Of a stretch of 39,550 nucleotides of DNA, positions 1 to 7,639 are shown piece by piece. The stretch covers positions 1 to 39,550 of the forward strand of contig CAUAJB010000011.1 in the NCBI GenBank assembly GCA_958429225.1, read 5' to 3'. The DNA comes from an uncultured Collinsella sp. Its GTDB lineage: Bacteria; Actinomycetota; Coriobacteriia; Coriobacteriales; Coriobacteriaceae. How positions within the stretch are numbered: the stretch's first letter is position 1; every line of letters begins with the position of its first letter. The notes under the pieces are model-generated. The model was not told where the DNA came from, made no database searches, and saw only the letters and a program-made list of their open reading frames with translations. Both the position numbers and the translations under genes were made by a program.

Positions 1-1370
1 CCGCAACCCTGCTCGCCCAGGCCATCGTCAACGATGGCCTGCGCAACGTCGCCGCTGGCGCCAACCCGCTGGCCATTCGTCGCGGCATCGACAAGGCCGT
101 TAACGCCGCCGTCGCCGAGATGAAGAAGCAGGCCAAGCCGGTCGAGACCAAGGAGCAGATCGCTTCCGTCGGTACCATCTCCGCCGGTGACCCCGAGGTC
201 GGCGAGAAGATCGCCGAGGCCATGGAGGTCGTGGGCAAGGACGGCGTCATCACCGTCGAGGATTCCCAGACGTTCGACATCACCATCGACACCGTTGAGG
301 GCATGCAGTTCGACAAGGGCTATGTCTCCGCTTACTTCGTCACGGATAACGACCGCATGGAGGCCGTGATGAAGGATCCGTACATCCTCATCACCGACCA
401 GAAGATCTCCAGCGTTCAGGACATTATGCCCGTTCTCGAGGCTGTCCAGCGCGCTGGCCGCGGCCTGCTCATCATCGCTGAGGACATCGACGGCGAGGCT
501 CTGCCTACCCTGGTCCTCAACAAGATCCGTGGCGCCCTCAACGTCTGCGCCGTCAAGGCTCCGGGCTACGGCGATCGCCGCAAGCGCATCCTCGAGGACA
601 TCGCCGTCCTCACCGGTGGCCAGGCAGCTCTCGACGAGCTGGGCGTGAAGGTCGCTGACATCACCGCCGATATGCTCGGTACCGCTAAGTCCGTCACCAT
701 CTCCAAGGACAACACCGTCGTCGTCGGCGGCGCTGGCTCCAAGGAGGCCATCGACGCTCGTATCGCTCAGATCAAGGGCGAGATGGAGAACACCACCTCT
801 GACTTCGACCGCGAGAAGCTCCAGGAGCGCCTGGCCAAGCTCTCCGGTGGCGTTGCCGTCATCAAGGTCGGCGCTGCTACCGAGTCCGAGCTCAAGGAGA
901 TTAAGCACCGCGTCGAGGACGCCCTGCAGGCTACCCGCGCTGCTGTCGAGGAGGGCATCGTCGCCGGTGGCGGCGTCGCCTTCATGGACGCTGCTCCTGC
1001 GCTCGACGCTGTCGAGATCGACGACCCCGAGGAGAAGATCGGTGTCGACATCGTCAAGAAGGCTCTGACTGCTCCGGTCGCTACCATCGCCAAGAACGCT
1101 GGCTTTGAGGGCGCTGTCGTGGTCGACAAGGTTGCCGAGCTGCCCGCCGGCCAGGGTCTCAACTCTGCCAACGGCGAGTGGGGCGACATGATTGAGATGG
1201 GCGTCCTCGACCCCGTCAAGGTCAGCCGCGTCACCCTGCAGAACGCTGCTTCCGTCGCCAGCCTGATCCTCATCACCGAGGCTACCGTCTCCGATGTGCC
1301 CAAAAACACTCAGCTTGAGGACGCTATCGCTGCTGCTACCGCTGGTCAGCAGGGCGGCGGTATGTACTAA
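1..1370 (+). CDS. groEL: Chaperonin GroEL, 5' truncated by window edge
   Basis: This is the 60-kDa chaperonin, which folds proteins inside a double-ring ATP-driven cage in the cytosol. The reading frame is open from base 3 and begins inside the protein with ATLLAQAIVNDGLRN, part of the conserved equatorial ATP-binding region. About 456 residues are visible of a family length near 540, so only the N-terminal part is missing. Apical-domain sequence follows, then VEEGIVAGGGVAF, typical of the second equatorial segment. The C-terminus ends in the usual flexible GGM tail (QQGGGMY). No groES is visible; it could lie upstream or elsewhere. The promoter and any heat-shock operator lie outside the window. 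A long nested hairpin starts 30 nt after the stop codon and probably ends the transcript. Confidence 0.98.
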   Translation, partial: ATLLAQAIVNDGLRNVAAGANPLAIRRGIDKAVNAAVAEMKKQAKPVETKEQIASVGTISAGDPEVGEKIAEAMEVVGKDGVITVEDSQTFDITIDTVEGMQFDKGYVSAYFVTDNDRMEAVMKDPYILITDQKISSVQDIMPVLEAVQRAGRGLLIIAEDIDGEALPTLVLNKIRGALNVCAVKAPGYGDRRKRILEDIAVLTGGQAALDELGVKVADITADMLGTAKSVTISKDNTVVVGGAGSKEAIDARIAQIKGEMENTTSDFDREKLQERLAKLSGGVAVIKVGAATESELKEIKHRVEDALQATRAAVEEGIVAGGGVAFMDAAPALDAVEIDDPEEKIGVDIVKKALTAPVATIAKNAGFEGAVVVDKVAELPAGQGLNSANGEWGDMIEMGVLDPVKVSRVTLQNAASVASLILITEATVSDVPKNTQLEDAIAAATAGQQGGGMY

Positions 1371-1400
1371 GGCCGACAAGGTCTAGAACTCCCACCGGGA

Positions 1401-1535
1401 ATCCGGGGGCGTGACGGGGTTTCTCTCCGGAACGTCCTCGGACATGCAAAGAGGCTCCGCATCGCGCTTCGCGCTGCGGAGCCTCTTTGCGTCCTGCGGA
1501 ATGTTCCGGAGAGAAACCCCGTCACGCCCCCGGAT
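1401..1535. repeat. Nested inverted repeat (33-bp perfect outer arms, 16-bp inner arms) after groEL
   Basis: The outer arms 1401-1433 and 1503-1535 are perfect reverse complements over 33 bp. Inside them, 1446-1461 and 1475-1490 are a second perfect 16-bp inverted repeat, with a small GCG/CGC hairpin in the loop. The inner stem resembles a rho-independent terminator (right arm GAGCCTCTTTGC), but no long T-run follows. As RNA the whole element would fold into one rod of about 135 nt. It could terminate groEL, protect its 3' end, or be a mobile palindromic repeat. The first is the simplest reading. Confidence 0.75.
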
Positions 1536-1560
1536 CCCCTGCGTTTACGGCCTTGAGGTC

Positions 1561-1688
1561 GGCGTGGGCGGAGATCGTGGCTGATGGGGAAACGCGTCCC
1601 GGTCGCTGTTTCGCGGCTTTGCCGCGAAAGGCGCGTTACTTTGGCGTGGACGGAGAACGTGGTTGTTGCGGCAACTGATCTCCGCCAC
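1561..1688. repeat. Short direct and inverted repeats between groEL hairpin and riboswitch
   Basis: This non-coding stretch holds a 23-nt segment at 1561-1583 repeated directly at 1643-1665 with 3 mismatches. Between the copies is a perfect 8-bp hairpin (TTTCGCGG at 1609-1616, CCGCGAAA at 1622-1629). The segment 1677-1688 is the near reverse complement of 1564-1576, with one base missing. No ORF here has family features. It looks like a degenerate repeat or small-RNA-like fold. Its function is unknown. Confidence 0.45.
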
Positions 1689-1706
1689 AAATTACCCTCG
1701 GCATAC

Positions 1707-1734
1707 TTGCGCGAACGATTGCTCGTGCTACACT
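1707..1734 (+). promoter_or_regulatory. Probable promoter of the riboflavin uptake operon
   Basis: TTGCGC at 1707-1712 and TACACT at 1729-1734 are separated by 16 bp and resemble sigma-70-type -35 and -10 boxes. They sit about a dozen bases upstream of the FMN riboswitch, where transcription of the leader should start. The assignment is by consensus and position only. Confidence 0.55.
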
Positions 1735-1745
1735 TGCAATTGCTG

Positions 1746-1927
1746 TTTCAGGGCGGGGTGAAATTCCCCACTGGCGGTAAATCGGGCGGTGCCAAAGGGG
1801 TGCCGTGGCGCAGGCGAGGCGTCTGCGACCGAGCCGATGAGTCCGCGACCCGTGCGTGTGTTGGTTCGCATGCCGGCTGAACTGGTGAGATCCCAGTACC
1901 AACGGTTAGAGTCCGGATGAAAGAGGC
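1746..1927 (+). promoter_or_regulatory. FMN riboswitch (RFN element)
   Basis: The leader contains the hallmark conserved blocks of the RFN aptamer in order: GGGCGGGGTGAAATTCCCC, then CTGGCGGTAA, then GGTGAGATCCCAGTACC, then CGGTTAGAGTCCGGATGAAAG. The closing helix P1 pairs TTTCA (1746-1750) with TGAAA (1918-1922) and may extend through TGC/GCA (1741-1743/1925-1927). The family senses FMN and switches off riboflavin synthesis or uptake genes. The ribU Shine-Dalgarno lies directly after P1, and I see no clear terminator between aptamer and start. Control of translation initiation therefore seems more likely than premature termination; that part is inference. Confidence 0.96.
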
Positions 1928-1937
1928 AGGTGATCTT

Positions 1938-2528
1938 ATGTCTGAACAGTCGCAGCATATCCATTTTGAGAACACGAATAGGTGGAGCACCAAACAGCTC
2001 GTTACCATGGCGTTGATGTGCGCCTTGGGCGCCCTGTTTATGTACGTGCAGCTGCCTATCCTTCCTTCGGCGCCGTTTTTGACGTATGACCCGTCGCTGG
2101 TGCCGGCGATGGTGTGCGGTTTTGCGTATGGCCCTGGTGCCGGCACTGCCGTTGCCGCCATGGCGATCGTCATCCATGCGCTTACCACGGGCGATTGGGT
2201 TGGTGCGCTTATGAACTTGGTTGCTACGCTAGGCTTTATTCTGCCTGCGGCGATTGTCTACCAAAAGATGCACACCTATAAGGGTGCCGTGATTGGCCTG
2301 GTGCTCGGCGTCATTGCCGCTACAGCGCTGTCTATGGTCGCAAACCTTACCATTGGCGTTTGGTTCTGGTATGGCTCGGTCGATGTGATCGCCCCGCTCA
2401 TGATTCCTGCCGTGCTGCCGTTCAACCTTATCAAGACCGTGCTTAACTCGGTGTTGACGCTGGCGGTGTATAAAGCAGTCTCCAACCTCATCACGCCTAA
2501 AAAGGACCAGGTCAAAGGCCGCGCATGA
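1938..2528 (+). CDS. ribU: Riboflavin ECF transporter substrate-binding subunit RibU
   Basis: This is an integral membrane S-component of an energy-coupling-factor (ECF) transporter, predicted to capture riboflavin for import. The 196-residue product is hydrophobic with about six membrane segments. Near residues 45-70 it carries the LTYDPSLVPAMVCGFAYGP region typical of RibU. The start at 1938 is chosen because AGGTGATC (1928-1935), a strong match to the 16S 3' end, precedes it. An in-frame ATG at 1917 lies inside the riboswitch P1 helix and is unlikely. The FMN riboswitch immediately upstream supports riboflavin as substrate. The stop codon overlaps the start of the fused ATPase gene by 4 bp (ATGA), so the two are translationally coupled. 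Confidence 0.93.
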   Translation: MSEQSQHIHFENTNRWSTKQLVTMALMCALGALFMYVQLPILPSAPFLTYDPSLVPAMVCGFAYGPGAGTAVAAMAIVIHALTTGDWVGALMNLVATLGFILPAAIVYQKMHTYKGAVIGLVLGVIAATALSMVANLTIGVWFWYGSVDVIAPLMIPAVLPFNLIKTVLNSVLTLAVYKAVSNLITPKKDQVKGRA

Positions 2529-4429
2529 TTGAGTGTCGGGGCGTTTCCTTTAGCTATGACGGTGCCGCTCAGGCGCTCGATGGCATCGATCTGAACATCG
2601 AGGATGGCGAGTTTTTCTGCATCCTCGGTGGCAATGGGTCGGGCAAGTCGACGTTTGCCAAGCATCTGAATGCGCTGTTGCAACCCGATGCGGGCACGGT
2701 ACGCATCAACGGCATGGATGCGTCCGACCCCGAGCTGGTCTACGACATTCGTTCGACCGCGGGCATGGTATTCCAGAATCCCGATGATCAGCTGGTGGCA
2801 ACGCTTGTCGAAGATGACGTTGCGTTTGGTCCCGAAAATCTTGGCGTGCCATCGGCGCAAATTGCGCAGCGCGTACGCGAGGCGCTGAAGGGCGTGGGCC
2901 TGGTGGGCTTTGAGCGCCACGAGACCCATGTACTCTCGGGCGGCCAAAAGCAGCGCGTGGCGCTTGCCGGCGTGCTCGCCATGGAACCGCGCGTGCTCGT
3001 ATTGGACGAGGCTTCCTCGATGCTCGATCCGCGTGGGCGCAAGGGCCTCATGAAGGCTTGCCGCGCGTTGCACGATCGCGGCATGACCATCGTGATGATT
3101 ACGCACTTTATGGAAGAGGCCGCCGAGGCCGATCGTGTCGCGGTGTTTCGGGCGGGGCGCGTTGCCATGCTCGGTAAGCCCGAGGAAATATTGACGCGGG
3201 CGGACGAACTTGCGCAGCTCAACCTTGACATGCCAGAGTCGTGCCGTTTGGGCATGGCGCTTCGTGCGAAGGGCGTGCCCGTTTGCGCGCAGGTACGTGA
3301 GGCGGATATGGTCGCCGAGATTGCGCAGGCTTATGCCGAGCGAAGTGGGGCAGGCACCGCGGGGCAGTCTTCCACACCCCAATCGGAAATCGTTGGCGGT
3401 ACGGTTTCGGCAGACAACGAAGATAACGTACCAGAGCCCGTCATCGAACTATCCCATGTTTCGTACAGTTATTCGCTCAGTCCGCGCGAGCGCCGCCGCT
3501 GGCACAAGCGCTCGGCCACTGCGGGCAAATCGAACAAACAGGCTCTCTGGGGAAACGACCCCAGCAGCCCGTGGGCGCTGCGCGATGTATCGCTGACGGT
3601 GCGTTGCGGCGAGTTCCTGGGGCTAGCAGGGCATACCGGTTCGGGTAAGTCGACGCTGGTCCAGCATCTCAACGGTTTGATTCGCCCCCAGGAGGGATCC
3701 GTTCGCGCGCTGGGGCTCGATCTGTCAAACAAGGAAGACGCCGCCGCGGTTAAGGCCAAGGTCGGCGTGGTGTTTCAATATCCTGAGCGTCAGCTGTTTG
3801 CCGAAACCGTGGCGCAGGACGTGGCGTTTGGTCCGCACAACCTTGGCTTGCCGCAAGATGAAGTCGACCGTCGTGTCGAGTCATCGCTCTCGCGCGTGGG
3901 CCTCGACCTTTCCACGGTCGGCGACAAGAGTCCCTTTGAGCTTTCGGGCGGTCAGCAACGGCGTGTGGCATTCGCCGGCGTGCTCGCCATGGAGCCCGAA
4001 GTCCTGGTGCTCGATGAACCCATGGCGGGGCTCGATCCGGCTGCGCGCAGGGATTTCCTAGGGCTCATCGGTCGACTCCATCGCGAGGGCCTGACCGTTG
4101 TTATGGTTTCGCACAGCATGGATGACCTGGCCAATTGCTGCGACCGCATTGTCGTAATGAACGAAGGCGCGGTGTTTGCCGAGGGAACCCCCGCGCAGGT
4201 GTTTGCGCATGCCGATGAGCTCAAGTCGATCGGCTTGGGCGTTCCCGCCGCCCAGCGTATGGCGCTGGCGCTTACGGGGGCGGGCGTGCCGCTGCATCGC
4301 GGCGGGCTCTATACGGTTGAGTCGTTGGCCGACGAGTTGGTGGACCTGCTAATCGGTCGCTCGGACGGTCCTTCTAACGTCGCGGACATTGCTAAATCCA
4401 AGACGGTCGCGCGAGAGGAGGGCTGCTAA
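2525..4429 (+). CDS. ecfA: ECF transporter ATPase, EcfA1-EcfA2 fused in one chain
   Basis: This 634-residue protein contains two complete ABC ATPase domains in tandem and powers the ECF transporter at the inner face of the membrane. Domain 1 has Walker A GGNGSGKST (35-43), signature LSGGQKQR and Walker B VLVLDEASSMLDP. Domain 2 has Walker A GHTGSGKST (369-377), signature LSGGQQRR and Walker B VLVLDEPMAGLDP. A linker of roughly 80 residues, rich in Ser, Thr, Glu and Arg, joins them. In most ECF systems the two ATPases are separate proteins of about 280 residues, so this is a fusion. Domain 1 has Ala-Ser after the Walker B Glu, where domain 2 keeps the usual Pro. It overlaps ribU by 4 bp and ecfT by 1 bp. 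Confidence 0.95.
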   Translation: MIECRGVSFSYDGAAQALDGIDLNIEDGEFFCILGGNGSGKSTFAKHLNALLQPDAGTVRINGMDASDPELVYDIRSTAGMVFQNPDDQLVATLVEDDVAFGPENLGVPSAQIAQRVREALKGVGLVGFERHETHVLSGGQKQRVALAGVLAMEPRVLVLDEASSMLDPRGRKGLMKACRALHDRGMTIVMITHFMEEAAEADRVAVFRAGRVAMLGKPEEILTRADELAQLNLDMPESCRLGMALRAKGVPVCAQVREADMVAEIAQAYAERSGAGTAGQSSTPQSEIVGGTVSADNEDNVPEPVIELSHVSYSYSLSPRERRRWHKRSATAGKSNKQALWGNDPSSPWALRDVSLTVRCGEFLGLAGHTGSGKSTLVQHLNGLIRPQEGSVRALGLDLSNKEDAAAVKAKVGVVFQYPERQLFAETVAQDVAFGPHNLGLPQDEVDRRVESSLSRVGLDLSTVGDKSPFELSGGQQRRVAFAGVLAMEPEVLVLDEPMAGLDPAARRDFLGLIGRLHREGLTVVMVSHSMDDLANCCDRIVVMNEGAVFAEGTPAQVFAHADELKSIGLGVPAAQRMALALTGAGVPLHRGGLYTVESLADELVDLLIGRSDGPSNVADIAKSKTVAREEGC

Positions 4430-5229
4430 TGGAGGCGTTTTCGTTTGGCAGTTATTATCCCGGCGATAGTGCAATCCACCGCCTGGACCCGCGAACCAAG
4501 TTGCTCTTGGGCTTTGTGTTTCTGATCACGACGCTCACAGTCAGCAGCTTCCGCGGACTGGCCCCGGTCGCAATCTTCGTTGTCCTGATCTATGCCGTGT
4601 CCCGGGTGCCGTTGCGCCGGGTCCTATCATCGATGGCACCATTGCTGGCGATTGTCGTGGTGGTCGCAGTGCTCAACCTGTTTTCCGACCAGAGCGGGCG
4701 CATTCTGTGGCAGCTTGGCTTTTTGCAGATAAGCGAGGGCTCGCTGCATTCCGCCGCCTTTATGGCATGCCGCCTGAGCTTGATGATGGCCGGCATGAGC
4801 GCCATTACGCTCACCACACCGACACTCGACCTCACCGCGGGCTTTGAGCGTCTGCTCGCGCCGTTTGCGCGTGTGGGACTTCCTGCGCACGAGCTCGGCA
4901 TGATTATGGGTATCGCGCTGCGCTTTATGCCGCAGTTTGCCACCGAGATGAAGCAGACGGCCGATGCGCAGGCGAGCCGCGGTGCGCGCGTGACGGGAGG
5001 CCCGCTCGGCGGCGTGCGTATGCTCGGCAGTGTGGCGATTCCGCTGTTCACGGGCGTGTTCCGTCATGCCGAGACGCTTTCGGCCGCCATGGATGCCCGT
5101 TGCTATCACGGCGAGCAGGGCCGCACACGTCTGCATGCGCTTGCATTTGGCCGCAGCGATGCGTTGGCGGCGGTGGTGACGGCGTTGCTGCTCATCTGCA
5201 TCATCGTCATCAATCTTCAACTTGTTTAG
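4429..5229 (+). CDS. ecfT: ECF transporter transmembrane coupling subunit EcfT
   Basis: This 266-residue membrane protein couples the ATPases to the S-component. It has several hydrophobic helices: residues about 25-60, 70-85, 115-130 and a C-terminal one at 245-265. Between them are two positively charged coupling motifs, QASRGARV and MDARCYHG, equivalent to the Ala-Arg-Gly motifs of the CbiQ/EcfT family that sit in the ATPase grooves. Its start overlaps the last base of the ecfA stop. Because ribU has its own A and T components in the operon, this may be a dedicated riboflavin importer. The same module could also serve S-components encoded elsewhere. Confidence 0.93.
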   Translation: MEAFSFGSYYPGDSAIHRLDPRTKLLLGFVFLITTLTVSSFRGLAPVAIFVVLIYAVSRVPLRRVLSSMAPLLAIVVVVAVLNLFSDQSGRILWQLGFLQISEGSLHSAAFMACRLSLMMAGMSAITLTTPTLDLTAGFERLLAPFARVGLPAHELGMIMGIALRFMPQFATEMKQTADAQASRGARVTGGPLGGVRMLGSVAIPLFTGVFRHAETLSAAMDARCYHGEQGRTRLHALAFGRSDALAAVVTALLLICIIVINLQLV

Positions 5230-5259
5230 GCGCGATTCGAGCGCAAGAAAGGGGTCCCT

Positions 5260-5706
5260 ATGACCGACAACGACCGCACGGCTCAGCTTGAGCGCGCCTG
5301 TTCGTATCTCAGGCGCATTCCGGCGTGGTATCTGGCCACGACCGATGTGGCCGACGGACATCAGCCCCGCGTGAGACCGTTTTCGTTTGCCATGGTCGAT
5401 GACGGCAAGCTGTGGTTTTGCACGTCGCGCGACAAGGACGTGTGGGCGGAGCTGAGTGCGAATCCCAAGTTTGAGGTATCGGGCTGGAAGCCGGGGGAAT
5501 GTTGGATCGTGTTGACCGGCGAGGCCGCACTTGAGGACGACGCAGTTGCGAGCGACAAGGTGCGTCAAGCGGGTTTTAAGCACATGGTGGGCATCGGTGA
5601 GGAACACGAGAGCGTCAACGACGGCCGCCTTGCTTTCTTTTCGGTCCGCAACATTGCCGCGCGCTTCTGTGATATCGACGGCAGCGAGGAGCGCCTGGAG
5701 CTCTAG
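5260..5706 (+). CDS. Pyridoxamine 5'-phosphate oxidase-family FMN-binding protein (copy 1)
   Basis: The 148-residue protein belongs to the split-barrel flavin-binding superfamily. The stretches IPAWYLATTD, PRVRPFSFAMVDDGKLWF and TSRDKDVWAEL are typical of small FMN-binding members. The exact substrate cannot be told from sequence; the family includes oxidases, reductases and flavin or F420 binders. It starts 30 nt after ecfT behind an AAAGGGG ribosome site, with no terminator between, so it is probably co-transcribed with the riboflavin uptake genes. A related gene follows directly, indicating tandem duplication. The length is complete for the family. Confidence 0.85.
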   Translation: MTDNDRTAQLERACSYLRRIPAWYLATTDVADGHQPRVRPFSFAMVDDGKLWFCTSRDKDVWAELSANPKFEVSGWKPGECWIVLTGEAALEDDAVASDKVRQAGFKHMVGIGEEHESVNDGRLAFFSVRNIAARFCDIDGSEERLEL

Positions 5707-5757
5707 TGCGTCTCAAATTAACTACCCGTTCCGAATTAGCTAGCGTCAGGAGGAAAC

Positions 5758-6168
5758 GTGGACGGATTGAATACGGTGCTGGAGTATCTGACGTCGGTGC
5801 CGGCGTGGTATCTGGCGACGAGTGTGGACGGGCAGCCGCATGTGCGTCCGTTCTCGTTTGCACAGATTCAGGACGGCAAGCTGTGGTTTGTGACGGCGCG
5901 CACCAAAGATGTGTGGCAGGAGCTTCTGCAAAACCAGCGCTTCGAGGCCACGAGTTGGTGGCCGGGCCATGGTTGGTTGATTCTGCGCGGGCGTGCGGGT
6001 CTGGATGACCAGGCCGCTCCCGATATGCGCGAGGCAGGCTGGAAGCACCTGGAGCGCCTGGGCGAGCACTACGAGGGCGCAGGCGATCCCACGCTCGTCT
6101 TCTTTAGCGTGGAGGAACCCGAGGCATTTGTCTGCAACCATGACGAATGGGTGCCGGTCGAGCTCTAA
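5758..6168 (+). CDS. Pyridoxamine 5'-phosphate oxidase-family FMN-binding protein (copy 2)
   Basis: This 136-residue split-barrel protein is a clear paralogue of its upstream neighbour: both share PAWYLAT, VRPFSFA, DGKLWF and KDVW in the same order, with roughly half of residues alike by eye. The start is GTG at 5758, preceded by AGGAGG at 5748-5753. The intergenic gap is 51 nt with no terminator, so the operon probably runs from the riboswitch to this stop codon. The enzymatic role is unknown. The context suggests an FMN-dependent protein regulated with flavin supply. Confidence 0.84.
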   Translation: MDGLNTVLEYLTSVPAWYLATSVDGQPHVRPFSFAQIQDGKLWFVTARTKDVWQELLQNQRFEATSWWPGHGWLILRGRAGLDDQAAPDMREAGWKHLERLGEHYEGAGDPTLVFFSVEEPEAFVCNHDEWVPVEL

Positions 6169-6313
6169 ACGAGTTTCTCAGCAAGCTTTGACAATTCAAA
6201 TTCTCGCATGTAGCGGGTCCCACATTGCAACGTCACCGTAAGGCGCACTGGGTAATATGGGGCCCGCATTTATTTGTCAATTCCTTCGAGTGAATGTGTC
6301 GGGATTGTTTCAA

Positions 6314-6348
6314 TGCATGAATATGCAAAAGATTTGCGTATATATGCA
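6314..6348. promoter_or_regulatory. Pair of ARG boxes (probable ArgR operator) before argC
   Basis: Two palindromes of the ARG-box form TGNNT-N4-ATNCA lie at 6314-6327 (TGCATGAATATGCA) and 6335-6348 (TGCGTATATATGCA). Their centres are 21 bp apart, the same as two 18-bp ARG boxes separated by 3 bp in known ArgR operators. They lie 87 bp upstream of argC. A possible -35 TTGTTT (6305-6310) overlaps the first box, but no convincing -10 was found. No argR gene is in the window. The rest of the 6169-6434 gap holds a loose imperfect inverted repeat at about 6190-6290 that may end the preceding operon. Confidence 0.72.
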
Positions 6349-6434
6349 TCTTTTGGTGCTAAAGTTTCAACCCACTTCATAACGACCGCTGCGAAATGCG
6401 CATCGGTGCATAAATCGCAGACAAGGAGTCTGAT

Positions 6435-7505
6435 ATGTCTTTGAAGGTTGGAATCGTCGGTGCGGCTGGATATGCCGGCGCCGAGCTCATTCGCCTCGTG
6501 CTCGGTCATCCCGAGTTTGAACTTGTCGCCATTACGTCCAACGCCGATGCCGGCCAGCCGCTGTCCGCGGTGTATCCGAGCTTTGCTGGCGTGAGCGATC
6601 TCGTTTTCACCACGCATGACGCCCCCGAGCTCAAGAGCTGCGATGCGGTTTTTCTTGCCGTGCCGCACACGGCTGCCATGGCACAGGTGCCCGCGCTCCT
6701 TGCCGCGGGCGTTTCCTGCTTTGATCTTTCGGCCGATTATCGTCTGAGCGACGCGTCCGTCTTTGAGGCATGGTATGCCGCCGAGCACACGAGCCCCGAG
6801 CTGCTCAAGACCCGCGCTTTCGGCCTGCCCGAGCTGTTCTGCCAGGACTTGGAGACCGCTGCATCCGACTATGCTGACGGCAAGTCCGTGCTGGTCGCCT
6901 GCGCCGGTTGCTATCCCACCGCAACGAGCCTTGCCGCCGCGCCCGCCGTGCGCGCCGGCTGGGTTGCCCAGAGCGGCCCCGTGATCGTTGACGCTATCAG
7001 CGGTGTAACGGGTGCCGGTAAGTCCTGCAACGCCCGTACGCATTTTTGCAGCGCCGACGAGAACTTGGAGGCCTACGGCGTGGGTAAACATCGCCACACG
7101 CCCGAGATTGAGCAAATCCTTGGCCTGACCGATCGCGTCGTCTTTACCCCGCATCTGGCACCGCTCAAGCGCGGCCTGCTCTCCACGGTGACGATGCCGC
7201 TTACGCCGCAGGCTATCGGTACCTTGACCCTTGAGGACGTTGTCGACCATTACAAGCAGTTCTACGCCGGTCGCACCTTCGTGCGCGTACTCGATGCCGG
7301 CCAGCAGCCCAAGACGGCTTCGGTTGTCGGCACCAACGCCGCCCAGATCGGCCTTGCGTTCAATAAACGCGCGGGCGTGCTGGTGGCGACGGGCGCCATC
7401 GACAATCTGTGCAAGGGCGCTGCGGGCCAAGCAGTCCAGTGCGCCAATATCGTCTTTGGCTTTGACGAGCGACGAGGCTTGCCCACAGTGGCGTGCCCGG
7501 TGTAG
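6435..7505 (+). CDS. argC: N-acetyl-gamma-glutamyl-phosphate reductase
   Basis: ArgC reduces N-acetylglutamyl-phosphate to the semialdehyde with NADPH, the third step of arginine synthesis in the cytosol. The 356-residue product has an N-terminal dinucleotide fold with GAAGYAGAELIRL (residues 9-21). The catalytic cysteine is Cys159 in ACAGCYPTA. KHRHTPEIEQ and the FTPHLAPLKRG segment are family features. AAGGAG at 6422-6427 sets the ATG start. It is the first gene of argC-J-B-D and follows the ARG-box pair. A 134-nt gap to argJ contains a short 6-bp hairpin but no clear terminator. Confidence 0.96.
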   Translation: MSLKVGIVGAAGYAGAELIRLVLGHPEFELVAITSNADAGQPLSAVYPSFAGVSDLVFTTHDAPELKSCDAVFLAVPHTAAMAQVPALLAAGVSCFDLSADYRLSDASVFEAWYAAEHTSPELLKTRAFGLPELFCQDLETAASDYADGKSVLVACAGCYPTATSLAAAPAVRAGWVAQSGPVIVDAISGVTGAGKSCNARTHFCSADENLEAYGVGKHRHTPEIEQILGLTDRVVFTPHLAPLKRGLLSTVTMPLTPQAIGTLTLEDVVDHYKQFYAGRTFVRVLDAGQQPKTASVVGTNAAQIGLAFNKRAGVLVATGAIDNLCKGAAGQAVQCANIVFGFDERRGLPTVACPV

Positions 7506-7639
7506 CACATTCGATTGTTAACGATTTGGTAGTCGGGCATCGAGTGGGGCGCCACTCTTAAGCTGGTCTCATGATCACGACTGGCATGGCGCACCAACCG
7601 ATGTCCGTTTTTTATTTGATATAAGGAGTCATAAAGACG

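Noticed and set aside
1917..1937. Upstream ATG for ribU at 1917
   Set aside because: It lies in the riboswitch P1 helix and has no ribosome site; ATG 1938 has AGGTGATC in front.
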